Below are positions 25,538-33,302 of a DNA stretch of 64,000 nt, in pieces. Origin of the DNA: Clostridiales bacterium (GTDB lineage Bacteria > Bacillota_A > Clostridia > Christensenellales > Pumilibacteraceae); contig JAISDO010000012.1 of the NCBI GenBank assembly GCA_031264755.1, positions 1-64,000 of the forward strand, given 5' to 3'. Position numbers and translations under genes: made by a program. Positions within the stretch are counted from its first letter, which is position 1, and every line of letters starts with the position of its first letter. Under the pieces are notes generated by a model. The model was not told where the DNA came from and searched no databases. It worked only from the letters and a program-made list of their open reading frames with translations.

Positions 25538-26608
25538 ATGTCAATACACAAGGCAAAATTACTAATGAATTACAAGATTTGTTTGCTAAAAGACGATAGC
25601 ACGGACCCTCAGTTGTTGCAGGGCTTAGCTAATATATTGAGTGTGTGTCAGCTCAAGTACAAGCATACTTTTGAGCTGACACAAGGGCTAATAGGAGGTG
25701 CAGCTTTAGACAAAACTGGTATAGCATTGCCACAAGAGACGGTAGATATATGCAAACTTAGCGATGCCATACTAATCCACTCTATAGGCAACAACAAGCA
25801 TATAGACAAATTTGGTATAGACCAATCACGTCTTAGCATACACAAGTTGTACAGTTTGTTGCGTCTACACACAATCATTGTGGCACTTGACCATATTGGT
25901 TGTATTGCAACAAGCTCCTCTCTCAAAGACAAATACACAAGAGATATTAAGACCAAATTAGTAATTGACGCATCTAGGTTGTTCAACAACGACAAAGGAT
26001 ACAAGACAAATACCCCACAAGGTATGCAAGCGTACGACGGCACAACAATAACTACCAACCAAATAAGTCGCATAAGTATGCTAGCATACGACTTGGCAAA
26101 ATTTGGCAAACTCAAATTGACTCTAGTAGACTTGGCAGATAGCTCTATGTCCGGGCTACTATGGCGACAAACAGTCAAAAAAGTCGGTGCACTATACCCT
26201 ACTGTACAATTTGATAGCATGCTTATAGATGATTTTGTACCACAATTTGTATACAATCCACAACGATTTGATATCGTAATAGCAGATTCTATCGTTGGCA
26301 AATTGCTATCAAATATAGCCAATTCCTATGCCCCAATAGGAAGTATCCCAAGTGCGGTCATTGGACATCGCAACAAGGGTATATTTGGGGCATTAGGTTA
26401 TCACAATACGACTGACCCTAATCCTATAGGTATTATATATGCACTATCACAGATGTTTGAATATTGTTTTGGACTGATTGATATAGCCAAAACAATACAA
26501 CAATCACTATTTGATGCTATCAAGACATCAAAACCCACCGCCATAGGAGGCAAGTGCAGTTGCAACAAGTTTGTTGACAAAGTAGCTATCAACTTGCTCA
26601 ATTGCTAA
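25538..26608 (+). CDS. LeuB/isocitrate-dehydrogenase-like protein with lost catalytic residues
   Basis: Follows the IlvD-like gene by 24 nt. The isopropylmalate dehydrogenase fold is visible in GGAALDKTGIALPQETVD, then in FDIVIADSIVGKLLSN and the final GSIPSA. In working enzymes the equivalent of SIVGKLLSN is NLFGDILSD; both metal-binding Asp residues are now Lys 255 and Asn 259. The catalytic Lys of the DKAN motif is Leu 199, the substrate Arg of RELTGG is missing, and the NAD-loop EPxHGSAPD is degraded. Asp 231 is kept. 356 aa, normal length. It therefore looks like a second pseudoenzyme. ATG at 25538 or 25565; no decisive ribosome site. Confidence 0.78.
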   Translation: MSIHKAKLLMNYKICLLKDDSTDPQLLQGLANILSVCQLKYKHTFELTQGLIGGAALDKTGIALPQETVDICKLSDAILIHSIGNNKHIDKFGIDQSRLSIHKLYSLLRLHTIIVALDHIGCIATSSSLKDKYTRDIKTKLVIDASRLFNNDKGYKTNTPQGMQAYDGTTITTNQISRISMLAYDLAKFGKLKLTLVDLADSSMSGLLWRQTVKKVGALYPTVQFDSMLIDDFVPQFVYNPQRFDIVIADSIVGKLLSNIANSYAPIGSIPSAVIGHRNKGIFGALGYHNTTDPNPIGIIYALSQMFEYCFGLIDIAKTIQQSLFDAIKTSKPTAIGGKCSCNKFVDKVAINLLNC

Positions 26609-26665
26609 TAATATTGATTGAAGCAACTCCTCAACTTGTTGCTTGTACGCCACATAGATCAATAT

Positions 26666-26711
26666 ACAACCAAAGAGACTTGCAATAATTGATGCAAGTC
26701 TCTTTGGTTGT
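26666..26711. terminator. Bidirectional terminator between convergent genes
   Basis: Perfect inverted repeat with 19-bp arms (ACAACCAAAGAGACTTGCA and complement) and an 8-nt loop, between the LeuB-like gene (+) and the small membrane protein gene (-). Either strand would carry a short U-run. Confidence 0.8.
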
Positions 26712-26726
26712 AATGGGCTAATTTGG

Positions 26727-26963
26727 CTAGACTTTGTAATATCCAATATTACTAGATTTGGTGGCATCAAATGCAAAGTTGCATATACTTGCTACCAGAC
26801 TATATATACCACAAGTCAAAATACCAAATCCAATATATGCCCCTGTTCTACTCTTCCAACCTGGTGGATTGAGACCGGCAGCATTGACTATAAAACTCCC
26901 TATCCATCCCAAAAAGAATGTCAAAAGAAAGCACACTAGAGCATTGGGGTTTTTGTTATCCAT
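26727..26963 (-). CDS. Small two- to three-helix membrane protein (78 aa)
   Basis: Unrecognised family. Hydrophobic segments at about residues 8-28 and 40-62 are separated by NPPGWKSRTGAY, a loop reminiscent of TM2-domain proteins. ATG preceded by AGAGGAG at 12 nt. Single-gene unit, with terminators on both sides. Confidence 0.6.
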   Translation of the reverse strand: MDNKNPNALVCFLLTFFLGWIGSFIVNAAGLNPPGWKSRTGAYIGFGILTCGIYSLVASICNFAFDATKSSNIGYYKV

Positions 26964-27017
26964 AAATTATTTGTATCTCCTCTACACAATACCGCTTAAT
27001 TGTGTACATATTATAAC

Positions 27018-27037
27018 ATATATATATATATATATAT
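27018..27037. repeat. (AT)10 dinucleotide repeat
   Basis: Twenty bases of alternating A and T about 55 nt upstream of the 78-aa membrane gene. It overlaps the place where its promoter would lie and is likely to vary in length by slippage. Confidence 0.8.
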
Positions 27038-27052
27038 GTCAAGCGAATATGC

Positions 27053-27101
27053 ACAAAAGACAAACAAACATCACAAATTGTGATGTTTGTTTGTCTTTTG
27101 T
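27053..27101 (-). terminator. Terminator after the carboxypeptidase gene
   Basis: 24-bp perfect arms around one central base, beginning ACAAAAGACAAACAAAC; about 25 nt past the stop of the D-Ala-D-Ala carboxypeptidase. Very stable for the genome and probably bidirectional. Confidence 0.78.
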
Positions 27102-27125
27102 CTAAGACCGATTGGGTCTATTGGG

Positions 27126-28298
27126 CTACCACTCTGCAGCAACTTGCAACAATATATCTACAAATTCTACTTGTGAGATGTCCTTGGTAGCTATCAAGTC
27201 AAGCTTGGCACACACATTGCCATCTTGCACAATATTGAGTGTACCCACCTTTTGACCTTTGGATATAGGTGCTCTATCTACCTCTATATTGACTTGGTAT
27301 GTTGTGTTGGTTCTAGCGGTCTTCTTGCCAAAACAAAAGTAGTCATCTTTGGCTGCAACTGGAAGAAGAGGTTGTCTAGCTCTATTGACAACTATATCCT
27401 GTATAGGTTGCTCTCTAAATACCAACTGTCTAGTCTCATAATTGCCAAATCCATAGTTGAGCAAACTAGATACTTCAAAGTTGCGTACTTTGCTGTCATT
27501 TTCACCTATCACTACAGAGATCAATCTGGTATTGCCACGTTTGGCAGTGGCCGCTAGGCAGTATTTGGCCTCTTGCGTAAATCCTGTCTTGCCACCGTCA
27601 CATCCATTGTAGGCATTGATCAACTTGTTGGTATTGGTCAATGTGGTAGTCCTACCGCTATTGTGAGCAAAGTCAAAAGTCCAAACACTAGCATATTGAT
27701 AGAACAATTGATGTCTGAGTAACGCTCTCATCATTGTACTGACGTCCTTAGCCGAACTATATCCATTGGGAGCTGGCAAACCTGTACAATTGACAAAGTT
27801 GGTATTGTTCATGCCCAATTCGCCGGCTTTGGCATTCATACGAGATACAAAACTCTCCACAGCGCCAGACAAATGCTCTGCCAATGCTACGCAAGAGTCG
27901 TTGGCAGAGGCTACCACTATACTTTTGACAAGCTCACCCGCTTTGTATTGAGTATTGGCATCCAAAAATGCTTGACTACCACCCATACTAGCCGCATTTT
28001 CACTGATTGCCACATCCGTATTGACAGTCAACAAACCATCTTGTATATCTTGACACACCAACAACAAGGTCATTATCTTGACCATACTAGCTATAGGGTA
28101 CCTGTCATCGGGGTTCTTGTCAAACACAACGGTACCAGTATCATAGTCTACCAATACGGCGGACTTGGCATTTTTAGCCAAGTCTTGGGGCAATTGTGAT
28201 TTGGACTTTGCAAAAGATAGACTAACACTACCAAATGCCATGCTAGCAACTATCAAGAGTGAGATAGCTCCTGCAAATACGACTTTTAACTTGTTCAT
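27126..28298 (-). CDS. D-alanyl-D-alanine carboxypeptidase (DacF/PBP5-like)
   Basis: Removes the terminal D-Ala from peptidoglycan stem peptides outside the membrane. An N-terminal signal peptide (about residues 1-30, ending SLSFAKS) is followed by the active-site Ser in SMVK (71-74), the ASAND variant of SxN near 132, and KTGFTQEA near 237. A C-terminal beta domain and a hydrophobic-amphipathic end that could hold the membrane complete the 390 aa, as in PBP5-type enzymes. Spore formers use DacF to trim spore peptidoglycan; whether this is the sporulation or the vegetative enzyme is open. A 17-bp palindrome (28349-28365) lies upstream. Confidence 0.9.
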   Translation of the reverse strand: MNKLKVVFAGAISLLIVASMAFGSVSLSFAKSKSQLPQDLAKNAKSAVLVDYDTGTVVFDKNPDDRYPIASMVKIMTLLLVCQDIQDGLLTVNTDVAISENAASMGGSQAFLDANTQYKAGELVKSIVVASANDSCVALAEHLSGAVESFVSRMNAKAGELGMNNTNFVNCTGLPAPNGYSSAKDVSTMMRALLRHQLFYQYASVWTFDFAHNSGRTTTLTNTNKLINAYNGCDGGKTGFTQEAKYCLAATAKRGNTRLISVVIGENDSKVRNFEVSSLLNYGFGNYETRQLVFREQPIQDIVVNRARQPLLPVAAKDDYFCFGKKTARTNTTYQVNIEVDRAPISKGQKVGTLNIVQDGNVCAKLDLIATKDISQVEFVDILLQVAAEW

Positions 28299-28455
28299 CT
28301 TTGTATTACTACTCCAAGTATTAATATTGTATATGAGTTGTAGGTAGATACAATCTTAGATTGTACAATGTCTATCCAACTAATATACTTAGTTACTAAG
28401 AGTATTTGTCAAGCCAATACAATTTATACCAAAAGCATCACTACACGTCAACAAC

Positions 28456-28483
28456 CAGATACTCAAACCAAAATGAGTATCTG
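28456..28483 (-). terminator. Terminator after the DUF4132 gene
   Basis: 10-bp perfect stem (CAGATACTCA and complement), 8-nt loop, about 55 nt past the stop of the DUF4132 gene. Confidence 0.65.
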
Positions 28484-28537
28484 TTGTATATCAAATGTGC
28501 TACTAGATTTGAGTTCATCCTTTGTTATTAGGAGCAA

Positions 28538-29731
28538 CTATTGGACATCTCCCGCAACTATGCGTATCATCTCAGAGAAGATCTGGGGATGTACTTGAGA
28601 TATATCGCATGACTTAGACTTGTCAAACAAAGGCATCAATCCCATATAAACCATATCACAAGACTTGTAGAAGATTATTTTATCCAATGTCAATGTACCC
28701 TCATCGTCCATATTGCTATACTTGTACCTAACTATAGTATCATCAAATCTAGCATATATGCTATCATTTACATACCGCAACTGGACGATACCTCTAGCTA
28801 GTTGCCGCATTGTGGTCTTGCCTATCATAGTGCCTATATACTTGGATACATTGCTAAGCGACTTATCTGCATAACTCACCTTGTATACAGACCGCTTGAG
28901 CTGTGCAAATGGTTGCACAAAGTCCATATATCTCAAAAATTCATGTTTGGGCGGCAACGCCAATGGATGTAAGATTGCTATAACTTTGTCTAACAATCTA
29001 GTTGTATCGTATGGTGTATTTTGTATATCTTGTATTTGTCCTTGGTGTACAACGACAAGATCCAACAATCTATCGTCCTGATACACTCCAAAAACCAGAC
29101 TACACGCAATCAATCCAAAAAATCCATCTCGTAGATTGGTCTCAAACTGAGCATACTCTATATATTCTCCCCTAATCATCATCTTAAAATAATGATTGAT
29201 CCGTTTGTTGAACTCTCTACAACATAGCTTGTACTGTTTGCGCCAAGTCTTTTTGGTATAGCCCAATCCCGAAGTATACGCTCCACTCTGCACAACCCAA
29301 TCGTCATCTACCCCAAACACAAACCTATCGTCATCTTTGTTGCTTATATGCCTGTCATGACTGTACATATATGTATAGTTAGTCTTCTTGTGCTTGAGTG
29401 TCCAAGGCTTGGGCGTCAATGCCGCTCTAATCAACTCATCAGTATTGTCATACAGTATCCTAACTATAAGACTAGCAACTTTGGGGTGATATCTATTGTG
29501 CAACAACAATCTCCCAAATTTGAGTTGATGTCTAGTGCTCAACTTGTCATAATGCAAATATGCCCAATCTGCCAATTCGCTAGGATATTTGCACAAAAAC
29601 CAAAACAACGGCTTGTCTTTGGATTCAAAATACTGTTGCAACAGTTGATCTATATCCTGAGTTGTATAATCTATCTGTACAATCTCATTGTATGCGACAT
29701 CACTCATATCCATATTATACCAATTATGCAT
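28538..29731 (-). CDS. DUF4132-domain protein (MolR/YehI-like C-terminal part)
   Basis: A 397-aa soluble protein. The second half carries the DUF4132 signature: HPLALPPKHEFLRYMDFVQPFAQLKRSVYK, very similar to the HPLEL...YEI.QPF.QL.R.VY pattern of E. coli YehI/MolR. Those proteins exceed 1,000 residues; here only this last portion exists, preceded by an Asp/Tyr-rich region of unknown fold. The molecular role of DUF4132 is not established. ATG follows AGG at about 14 nt and abuts a terminator hairpin. Confidence 0.7.
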   Translation of the reverse strand: MHNWYNMDMSDVAYNEIVQIDYTTQDIDQLLQQYFESKDKPLFWFLCKYPSELADWAYLHYDKLSTRHQLKFGRLLLHNRYHPKVASLIVRILYDNTDELIRAALTPKPWTLKHKKTNYTYMYSHDRHISNKDDDRFVFGVDDDWVVQSGAYTSGLGYTKKTWRKQYKLCCREFNKRINHYFKMMIRGEYIEYAQFETNLRDGFFGLIACSLVFGVYQDDRLLDLVVVHQGQIQDIQNTPYDTTRLLDKVIAILHPLALPPKHEFLRYMDFVQPFAQLKRSVYKVSYADKSLSNVSKYIGTMIGKTTMRQLARGIVQLRYVNDSIYARFDDTIVRYKYSNMDDEGTLTLDKIIFYKSCDMVYMGLMPLFDKSKSCDISQVHPQIFSEMIRIVAGDVQ

Positions 29732-29734
29732 ACC

Positions 29735-29770
29735 AAAAGCAACCTATATACTTAATAATAGGTTGCTTTT
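29735..29770 (-). terminator. Hairpin just upstream of the DUF4132 start
   Basis: AAAAGCAACCTA and its complement with a 12-nt loop, ending 4 nt before the DUF4132 start codon on the minus strand. It would terminate transcripts of the small upstream gene; its loop-side A/T-runs fit both directions. Confidence 0.6.
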
Positions 29771-29818
29771 GACACAACTCTTGGGTAGATTTTTATCTAA
29801 CAATGCACACAACAACCC

Positions 29819-29929
29819 TCACTCCACCATGCTATCTTTGGACTTGTACATATACACTATTGCGATCGTGCCCAAAAATATCATTGACCATATTATCAAT
29901 GTAACAAGTGTCGGTCGCTTGTCTATAAT
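29819..29929 (-). CDS. Possible small membrane protein with non-AUG start (about 36 aa)
   Basis: A strong ribosome site AAAGGAGAGG is followed after 8 nt by an open frame encoding KRPTLVTLIIWSMIFLG and a further hydrophobic stretch to a Lys-rich end: a typical one-helix peptide. The codon at the right distance is ATT, with ATA next. An ATG lies only 1 nt after the ribosome-site core but reads a different, polar 34-codon frame. A promoter-like TTGCGG-17-TACATT lies upstream. Either an unusual start is used or a small indel hides the ATG. Confidence 0.3.
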   Translation of the reverse strand: MIDKRPTLVTLIIWSMIFLGTIAIVYMYKSKDSMVE

Positions 29930-29939
29930 TGTACATACC

Positions 29940-30254
29940 TCTCCTTTGGGTATAGCAAATTAGTCCAACTAGGATAATGTACTCCTCACTTGCTCCTACC
30001 GCAAGCTTGTTGAGATCATACAGCACTATTGTATAGTTGTCTACTATTTTTGTATATTTTATTACAATTCAGATTATTGCAATAACAACTTATTGCAATA
30101 TATACACAATTGGCAACATTGTCACTACGACAATTGCAATGTTAGTCACAACTAACTCAGTTGCCAAAGACACTCTCAACCAAAATATCTGGTTGAGAGT
30201 GTCTTTGCATAACTTCTAATATATATGTTACAACTCAAAGTCGTCTAATTATTG
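29940..30254. other. A/T-rich non-coding stretch before the ferredoxin gene's terminator
   Basis: Holds the promoter of the small membrane ORF near its left end and the ferredoxin terminator near 30165-30207. The centre is A/T-rich and I see no gene or further repeat. Confidence 0.5.
30165..30207 (-). terminator. Terminator after the ferredoxin gene
   Basis: 18-bp perfect arms (CAAAGACACTCTCAACCA and complement) with a 7-nt loop, about 50 nt past the ferredoxin stop. Confidence 0.75.
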
Positions 30255-30422
30255 TTAATGCTTGATTGCTCCAGTTGGGCAGACTTCTTCGCATGCTCCG
30301 CAATCTATACAAATATCTGGATCAATGACATACATTGTATCACCTTCGCTAATTGCATTGACAGGACATACTTCAGCACAAGCTCCACACTTGATGCATT
30401 CTTCTGTAATATAATGTGGCAT
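30255..30422 (-). CDS. 2[4Fe-4S] ferredoxin
   Basis: A 55-aa clostridial-type electron carrier. Two clusters are bound by [12 protein letters not shown] (Cys 9, 12, 15, 19) and [12 protein letters not shown] (38, 41, 44, 48). ATG follows AAAGGAGAGG at 9 nt, a strong site for a highly made protein. Single-gene unit. Likely partner of the [FeFe] hydrogenase and of pyruvate:ferredoxin oxidoreductase elsewhere. Too short for common ORF cut-offs. Confidence 0.95.
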   Translation of the reverse strand: MPHYITEECIKCGACAEVCPVNAISEGDTMYVIDPDICIDCGACEEVCPTGAIKH

Positions 30423-30549
30423 CTAACTGTACCTCTCCTTTAATTGACATTAGACAAGTCTAGATCGCTCTATACTAGTCTATATATAGATACTAACACA
30501 AAAATGGTACAATTGTCAATCTCTTTGGAGCAAAAGATCTATTAGATCC

Positions 30550-31539
30550 CTATACACCTGCCATCAAACATGACATATCATACAACTCTCTATCAAATAC
30601 TTTGTTTTGAGACAATCCCTCTTTAATATCCATATCAATTACTTTGTTGTCTTTGATACCTACAATACGATTGGATTGACCACTCTTGAGCAATGCAACT
30701 GCATGACAACCAAATTTGGTAGCCAACAACCTATCCTCTGTACTAGGACTACCTCCCCTTTGGGTATGCCCCAATACTACAGTACGCACACTAAAGTCAC
30801 CATGTGCCTTGATAATATCCTTGACACCATTAGCCCCACCTGCTACACCTTCGGCAACCACCATAAGAAAGCTTCGTCTATTGGCATCACCACTACGATT
30901 GGCACGTGTTTGCCTTTCTTTGATTTTGCTAACTATCTCTTCGGGCTTTAACGGTACTTCGGGTACCAATATAGCCTTGGCTCCACCCGCTACACCTGCA
31001 TACAACGCAAGATCGCCACAGTGACGTCCCATGACTTCTAGTACTATTACTCGTTCGTGAGATTCCATTGTGTCACGCAACTTGTTTATGGCATCTACAA
31101 TAGTATTGCAAGCAGTATCAAATCCTAGAGTATAGTCTGTATATGCCAAGTCATTGTCTATAGTCCCGGGTATACCTATGGTAGGCATACCCAACTCTGA
31201 CAACACCTTAGCCCCCATAAAAGACCCGTCTCCACCAATAACTACAACCCCTTGCACACCTTCTGCTCTAAGATTGTTGAGAGCTATCTGTTGTCCTTGT
31301 TGGGTGCGAAATTCTTCACTGCGTGCTGATCGCAATATTGTACCACCTTGCTGGATTATATTGGCAACGTCTTTGAATCCAAGTTTTTTGAAGTGACCAT
31401 CTATCAAGCCTTGATAACCACGCTCAGACCCTACAACTTTTATCTTGTAATGCAGCGAACTCCTCACTACTGCCCTTATGGCAGCATTCATACCAGGAGC
31501 ATCTCCTCCACTAGTCAACACACAAATTTTGCTCATCAT
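30550..31539 (-). CDS. pfkA: ATP-dependent 6-phosphofructokinase
   Basis: Makes fructose 1,6-bisphosphate in glycolysis. The family words TSGGDAPGMNAAIRA, the ATP/Mg loop GGDGS, TIDND with catalytic Asp, MGRHCGDLA and HTQRGGSPS are present; 329 aa is near the normal 320. Two overlapping TATAAT boxes lie 4 and 9 nt before the ATGATG start, and no ribosome site is seen, suggesting a leaderless message. Confidence 0.95.
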   Translation of the reverse strand: MMSKICVLTSGGDAPGMNAAIRAVVRSSLHYKIKVVGSERGYQGLIDGHFKKLGFKDVANIIQQGGTILRSARSEEFRTQQGQQIALNNLRAEGVQGVVVIGGDGSFMGAKVLSELGMPTIGIPGTIDNDLAYTDYTLGFDTACNTIVDAINKLRDTMESHERVIVLEVMGRHCGDLALYAGVAGGAKAILVPEVPLKPEEIVSKIKERQTRANRSGDANRRSFLMVVAEGVAGGANGVKDIIKAHGDFSVRTVVLGHTQRGGSPSTEDRLLATKFGCHAVALLKSGQSNRIVGIKDNKVIDMDIKEGLSQNKVFDRELYDMSCLMAGV

Positions 31540-31645
31540 ATGTATTATATTATATCACAATATTATATTTTTAGCAATATTTTATCTTTAGTTTGTATCA
31601 AATTTGGTCAACTCATCAATACTAAATTGACAATATAGTACTACA

Positions 31646-31692
31646 ACAATACAGTGTACAACTACATTTGTCGCAGTCATACACTGTATTGT
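31646..31692 (-). terminator. Terminator after initiator tRNA
   Basis: ACAATACAGTGTA (31646-31658) pairs with TACACTGTATTGT (31680-31692), a 13-bp perfect stem with a 21-nt loop, about 45 nt past the tRNA 3' end. Confidence 0.6.
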
Positions 31693-31735
31693 CAATCTTT
31701 GAACATAGTCCAACCAAGTTCAGAAATATCGGTAG

Positions 31736-31811
31736 TGGTTGCGGGAGAAGGACTCGAACCTCCGGCCTCAGGGTTATGAGCCCTGCGAGCTACCAACTGC
31801 TCCACCCCGCG
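31736..31811 (-). tRNA. Initiator tRNA-fMet (CAT)
   Basis: A 76-nt cloverleaf with anticodon CAT. Two initiator hallmarks are visible: the unpaired C1-A72 end of the acceptor stem and the three G-C pairs (GGG/CCC) next to the anticodon loop. TTCGAGT T-loop and an encoded CCA are present. Confidence 0.95.
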
Positions 31812-31832
31812 ATGATTGATTGGTACTCATAT

Positions 31833-31862
31833 ATAATATCACACCACAACATTGCTTGTCAA
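31833..31862 (-). promoter_or_regulatory. Promoter of initiator tRNA
   Basis: TTGACA (31857-31862), 18 nt, TATTAT (31833-31838), ending 21 nt before the tRNA: a near-consensus sigma-70 type promoter. The following gap to ddl (to 32103) shows no other gene. Confidence 0.65.
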
Positions 31863-32103
31863 CAGTTAGAGGGCAATTTTGACAATTTGCATACAACAAT
31901 TTGATACCAACAGTGTAGATCTCTAATCTCAATTGCACATTGTCTACCTTCTAGTACTCTTGCATACCTTCTATAGTCTAGCACAGTCTACAACAATACC
32001 CCATTGTTAGACACAAGTACCAAATCACCAAATCCCCTATATATTCAGACAATTTGCACTCGTGTTGCAACACGCTATTAGCCAACTGTTGTATTGTATC
32101 CTC

Positions 32104-33213
32104 TTAACTCTTGCTAACCTTTGCTATATTATGTAGAACTTGGCTATCATAAGCATACTTAATACTGTATCTACTATCAAATTCAGCCTGTGCTACATAT
32201 ATCAACTTTTCTAACAAAGTACCAAATTTTATACCACTGTATTCAAACAAATAATTGGATAGAGATCCTGGTATCGTGTTGATTTCGTTGATGTACACTA
32301 CACCATCTTTGAGCAAAAAGTCACACCTAGCGACTCCGCTACACCCTAAACTCTCAAATGCAACTCTAGACATACTGTGTACTTGTTGTTTTATTTCTTG
32401 TGATACCTTTGCTGGGATATTGCGACTATTACACTTGGATCTTGATTGATATTTGTCATCATAAGTCAAATAATCTTTGGAGACTTTGGGTTGTTCTAAC
32501 TCACTGCACAATATATCATATCCCTTGCCACCCAATACTGCACAATTGAGCTCGTCAAAATCTACCAGGGCATGCTCCACAATCACGCTATTGTCCCACT
32601 CAAGAGCTACAGCTATACTCTTGAGCAGTTGAGTACTATCATGTGCTACACTAATACCTATACTACTCCCCAAGTTGCATGGCTTGACTATGAGAGGGTA
32701 TTGCAATTGGTCTTGTATGTGTTGCAATACTTGACTTTGACCAAGCTCAATCAACTGTCTATCAACTGTCACGTAAGGGAGTATTGCCAAACCTGAATTG
32801 TTGAAGATAGCTTTGGTCCTAGATTTGTCCATACCTATAGCACTAGCCAATACTCCACTACCACTATAAGGGATATGAGACAACTGTAACAATCCTTGTA
32901 GAGTACCATCTTCGCCGTTGACGCCATGACAACACAACACTGCTATATCAACATTGCACTGGACTTTTGATCTCTTGTAATATAGATTGGTATCCCCTGG
33001 CTTGAGATACACCTTGCGTCCACCCAAACTAGACTTGTCTTGATAGTTGTCAATATCATAGTATCTTTTGCCCGTCCACCATACACCCTCTTGATCTATA
33101 TAGATAGGTATAGTATTGTGTTTGGCTAACAAGGTATGCAACACTTGCATACCTGTAATAATACTTATGTCGTGCTCGCAAGACATCCCACCAAAAATAA
33201 CTGCCACATTCAT
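32104..33213 (-). CDS. ddl: D-alanine--D-alanine ligase
   Basis: ATP-grasp enzyme that makes the D-Ala-D-Ala dipeptide of peptidoglycan. Motifs: VIFGGMSCEHDISI at the start, YSGSGVLASAIGMDKSRTK, GSSIG, and the final NEINTIPGS with metal-binding Glu/Asn. 369 aa from the ATG at 33213, within the usual range; an ATG at 33240 would add nine residues. Motif details do not suggest a D-Ala-D-Lac (vancomycin resistance) ligase, but substrate choice cannot be settled from sequence. Confidence 0.93.
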   Translation of the reverse strand: MNVAVIFGGMSCEHDISIITGMQVLHTLLAKHNTIPIYIDQEGVWWTGKRYYDIDNYQDKSSLGGRKVYLKPGDTNLYYKRSKVQCNVDIAVLCCHGVNGEDGTLQGLLQLSHIPYSGSGVLASAIGMDKSRTKAIFNNSGLAILPYVTVDRQLIELGQSQVLQHIQDQLQYPLIVKPCNLGSSIGISVAHDSTQLLKSIAVALEWDNSVIVEHALVDFDELNCAVLGGKGYDILCSELEQPKVSKDYLTYDDKYQSRSKCNSRNIPAKVSQEIKQQVHSMSRVAFESLGCSGVARCDFLLKDGVVYINEINTIPGSLSNYLFEYSGIKFGTLLEKLIYVAQAEFDSRYSIKYAYDSQVLHNIAKVSKS

Positions 33214-33302
33214 AATCAACAACTGCCCTCGTTCAATCATGATATGCTACAGTCAACCCATGTGTGACTACTACATTGCACTAGATATGTCCAACCAAGC
33301 GA

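Noticed and set aside
23915..26608. Branched-chain amino-acid biosynthesis genes ilvD and leuB
   Set aside because: Key cluster, metal and catalytic residues are missing in both proteins.
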